From Alteribacter lacisalsi (GTDB taxonomy: Bacteria > Bacillota > Bacilli > Bacillales > Salisediminibacteriaceae), in the NCBI RefSeq assembly GCF_003226345.1, contig NZ_PDOF01000004.1, positions 62,001 to 126,000 on the forward strand: DNA of 64,000 nt, written 5' to 3'. Shown piece by piece: positions 62,015 to 64,000 of the stretch (within the stretch, counting starts at the first letter, position 1; every line of letters starts with the position of its first letter). The notes under the pieces were generated by a model, which was not told where the DNA came from, ran no database searches, and worked only from the letters and a program-made list of their open reading frames with translations. Both the position numbers and the translations under genes were made by a program.

Positions 62015-62736
62015 GTCCTCTTCACCTCACATTCCCCCGACCAGACAGAGGTGACGATCCGGATCCGCGGCTTTTCCGTCTGAAACCCGCTCGTCTCGTA
62101 AAACACCTGCTGGTTAAAGCGCCGGTCTGATCTCTGGTCAAAGACCGTTAGGCCCCCGAACAGCGCTGTATGGTGAACAGCCACTTCCACCTCGTACGGC
62201 ACGTGTATGGTCAGGTTGCCAATCCCGTGCCGGATCATAATCACCCCGTCCTCCGGTACGACCGTATTCCCAAGATCCACGATCCGATCGCCGACGCCCC
62301 CGAGAATATTAACATCCCGCCACGAATAAGGAGATTCGTTTGTTTTTTCCATGCCGGTCAGGCGGTTCTTCATGAGGGGGCGCACGTGGAGAAAGTCCCC
62401 CTGTCTTTTTGTTTCTCCTGCGGATTCAGGTGTAATCGTTTCCGGTTCCATTCTCGACTGATAAAAACGGTAAAGCAGCAGGGCTGCCATTGCGATGATG
62501 ATAAACCTTACCGCCATCAGGTTCAGGACAGTCAGAATAAACATGACGAGCCCGACCCAGAATAGAAGCTTTCCAATCAGGCGATGATACCATCGCCGGC
62601 CGAGGAAGATCATGAACACCTGAAGAACCAGGGAAAACAGAAAGCCCGGTCCAAAGAACAAAGCTTCCCCTAAAAGGAGGACAAGCCCGATCAGAAAAAT
62701 CCAGTTGAACATTCTCGTTGATATCTGGTTAAACAC
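62011..62736 (-). CDS. liaF: LiaF, inhibitor of LiaRS
   Basis: A 241-residue membrane protein: four hydrophobic helices in the first 120 residues, then the cytoplasmic LiaF domain (SWRDVNILGGVGDRIVDLGNTVVPEDG, IGNLTIHVPYEVEVAVHHTALFGGLTVFD). GTG 62736 with GGAGGGC gives the 241 residues I recall for B. subtilis LiaF. It keeps the kinase off in unstressed cells. Confidence 0.92.
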   Translation of the reverse strand: MFNQISTRMFNWIFLIGLVLLLGEALFFGPGFLFSLVLQVFMIFLGRRWYHRLIGKLLFWVGLVMFILTVLNLMAVRFIIIAMAALLLYRFYQSRMEPETITPESAGETKRQGDFLHVRPLMKNRLTGMEKTNESPYSWRDVNILGGVGDRIVDLGNTVVPEDGVIMIRHGIGNLTIHVPYEVEVAVHHTALFGGLTVFDQRSDRRFNQQVFYETSGFQTEKPRIRIVTSVWSGECEVKRT

Positions 62737-62789
62737 GGGGCGCCCTCCTTCCTTTTTGGCTCTGCTGTGCAGAGCATTATGTATGAAGA

Positions 62790-62848
62790 GGCCGGGAAAT
62801 AAATGTTTGTCCGGAGGCTCATCCAACCATTTTCATTCTTTCCCGGCC
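62790..62848. repeat. Inverted repeat in the liaH-liaF gap
   Basis: GGCCGGGAAA and TTTCCCGGCC, perfect 10-bp arms 39 nt apart. No T-run. It could be an RNA stem that lowers expression of the downstream genes or protects the liaH message end. Confidence 0.55.
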
Positions 62849-62888
62849 TTGCTTACCTTTTTCGCACACGAACTCATTTTACCATGAT

Positions 62889-63533
62889 TTAACGGTTCTT
62901 TTCTTTTTCTGCCTGTTCGATCAGTTTCTGTTCGATTTCAGCAAGCTTGGAATCAAAAGTGTTCTTGTGGTAATCACGGTTTACCCGCTGTTCCAGGTTC
63001 TCGATATACTGCTCCATATCTCCAAAACGGGAGAAGGAACGCTCACCTGATTCAGAGGTAACTTTACTCATTTTATAACTTGCTCTGGCGGCATTTTCCC
63101 GGCCCATCAGTTCCATTTGCCTGACTCGCATATCCTTGAGTCTATGCTTCATGTCCTCGTACTGCTGTTCGAGTTTTTCAAGCTGGAATTCGGCGTCCTG
63201 CCTGGCTTTTTCCAGTCTTTCTGCTCTCTGACTGTATTCCTCCCATTCACGGGCAGCAAATCCTGCATACTCTTCTTCGCCCGCACGCTCGGCAACTTCT
63301 TTCTGATGCTGGCGCCTCTCGGCCATTTCAGCCGCTTCTGTATGCTCCCTTACAAATTCCTCTTTCAGCCTGTGCTGGCGCTCAACAAGCTGCCGCACCT
63401 TTTCTGTTTCTTTTTCACTCTGCCTCAGGTAGTGATTCAGGGCAGCAATCGGATTGCCCGCTTCCTTTTTATCCATCATGCCGTGCAGATCTGCCGATAC
63501 GGCGTCTTTGATTCGTGTAAACAGTGTGGTCAT
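62889..63533 (-). CDS. liaH: LiaH, PspA/IM30 family phage-shock protein
   Basis: A 214-residue, almost entirely helical coiled-coil protein (heptads from about residue 30 to 190) with amphipathic N-terminus MTTLFTRIKDAVSADLHGMMDK. LiaH forms large rings and guards the membrane with LiaI. Followed by a 152-bp gap before liaF. Confidence 0.9.
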   Translation of the reverse strand: MTTLFTRIKDAVSADLHGMMDKKEAGNPIAALNHYLRQSEKETEKVRQLVERQHRLKEEFVREHTEAAEMAERRQHQKEVAERAGEEEYAGFAAREWEEYSQRAERLEKARQDAEFQLEKLEQQYEDMKHRLKDMRVRQMELMGRENAARASYKMSKVTSESGERSFSRFGDMEQYIENLEQRVNRDYHKNTFDSKLAEIEQKLIEQAEKEKNR

Positions 63534-63583
63534 TGTTCAGTCTCTCCTTTTTGTTCAGTTTTCTACGGATCCCTGATCCGGAT

Positions 63584-63937
63584 TCAGCGGTTCATATCTG
63601 CCCACTGCTTTTCAAAGCTTGTGAACGGGTCTTCTTCTTCCGATGGCTTATTAAGGACCGTGTCACGGTCACTGTTCCAGTTATTCCAGATGAAGTAGAG
63701 AGCCGCAAGTGCGGCCAGTCCAATCACTGAAAATGAATTGGCGACACCGATACTTACAACAATCAGTCCGGCAATGACCCACCAGACCTTCCCTGCTGTT
63801 GAAACGGTTTTTACGAACTGGTTAAAAATGATGTAGGTGAGCCAGACGGAAACTGCCAGCAGAATCATCGGCCCGAGGTTGGCCAGAAGAACAGCCAGTG
63901 CCACAAGACCGGCACAAAACAGTAAAAACTTTTTCAT
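63584..63937 (-). CDS. liaI: LiaI-like membrane anchor protein
   Basis: A 117-residue membrane protein with about four short hydrophobic helices (LLFCAGLVALAVLLANLGPM, LAVSVWLTYIIF, WWVIAGLIVVSIG, IGLAALAALYFIW) and an acidic soluble tail (SEEEDPFTSFEKQWADM). By position and type it is LiaI, which holds LiaH at the membrane. ATG 63937 has AGGAGG 8 nt upstream. The promoter is at or beyond the window edge. Confidence 0.82.
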   Translation of the reverse strand: MKKFLLFCAGLVALAVLLANLGPMILLAVSVWLTYIIFNQFVKTVSTAGKVWWVIAGLIVVSIGVANSFSVIGLAALAALYFIWNNWNSDRDTVLNKPSEEEDPFTSFEKQWADMNR

Positions 63938-64000
63938 CACTCGTTCCTCCTTTCCTGATCTCTGTCTTAATCGTACCGGTAAACGTAAAACGGCATAATG

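Overview
The window looks like chromosome of a low-to-mid GC Firmicute of the family Bacillaceae, probably a halophilic or alkaliphilic one. The evidence is a set of Bacillus-type gene blocks: cdaA-cdaR-glmM followed by a ribozyme-controlled glmS, a lia cell-envelope stress operon, a ytpB-type terpene synthase, YflT, DUF3243 and KGG stress proteins, and AGGAGG-type ribosome binding sites. Several exported proteins are extremely rich in Asp and Glu. I saw no rRNA, tRNA, CRISPR array, prophage or intact insertion sequence. The haloalkaliphile label is inference from protein acidity.

Layout. 0-9 kb: DinB-like protein, YflT, lactaldehyde-type aldehyde dehydrogenase, a methyltransferase, a NERD protein, an array of seven 51-bp hairpin repeats, a membrane histidine kinase with its LuxR-type regulator, and two small stress-type proteins. 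9-16 kb: a monofunctional catalase, a MarR-MATE efflux pair, three small acidic lipoproteins with sigma-B-type promoters, DUF4385. 15-24 kb: futalosine-route menaquinone genes mqnB and mqnD, a two-domain ring-cleavage dioxygenase with a CatR/YodB-type operator, a rhodanese-like protein, a uracil-DNA-glycosylase-family protein, a LolA-like lipoprotein, YtpB. 24-30 kb: a cre-controlled unit of solute symporter, YIP1 protein and acyl-CoA synthetase, then a methyltransferase and TetR. 30-43 kb: a dense accessory block of small-molecule enzymes (MFS exporter, amidohydrolase, methyltransferases, HAD phosphatase with a frameshift, LysR, hydrolase-GNAT fusion, esterase, Clp_N-like GNAT fusion, NUDIX) followed by AIM24 and a MEDS-domain unit. 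43-50 kb: a 1078-residue secreted GH16 beta-glucanase and catalase-peroxidase KatG. 49-53 kb: GntR-ABC transporter unit and NUDIX genes. 53-64 kb: glmS, glmM, cdaR, cdaA, then liaRSFHI on the minus strand.

Shared control is the main theme. At least five genes have sequences matching GTTTWW-N13/14-GGGWAW, the sigma-B pattern (YflT, two acidic lipoproteins, KGG protein, AIM24), with weaker matches at three more. The two catalases have PerR-like boxes. The glm and cda genes link peptidoglycan precursor supply with c-di-AMP, and the lia operon handles envelope damage. A family of small non-coding repeats of about 105-236 bp with inverted ends is scattered through the window. Three copies carry perfect or near-perfect 8-bp target duplications, and one copy sits between the glmS ribozyme and the glmS start.
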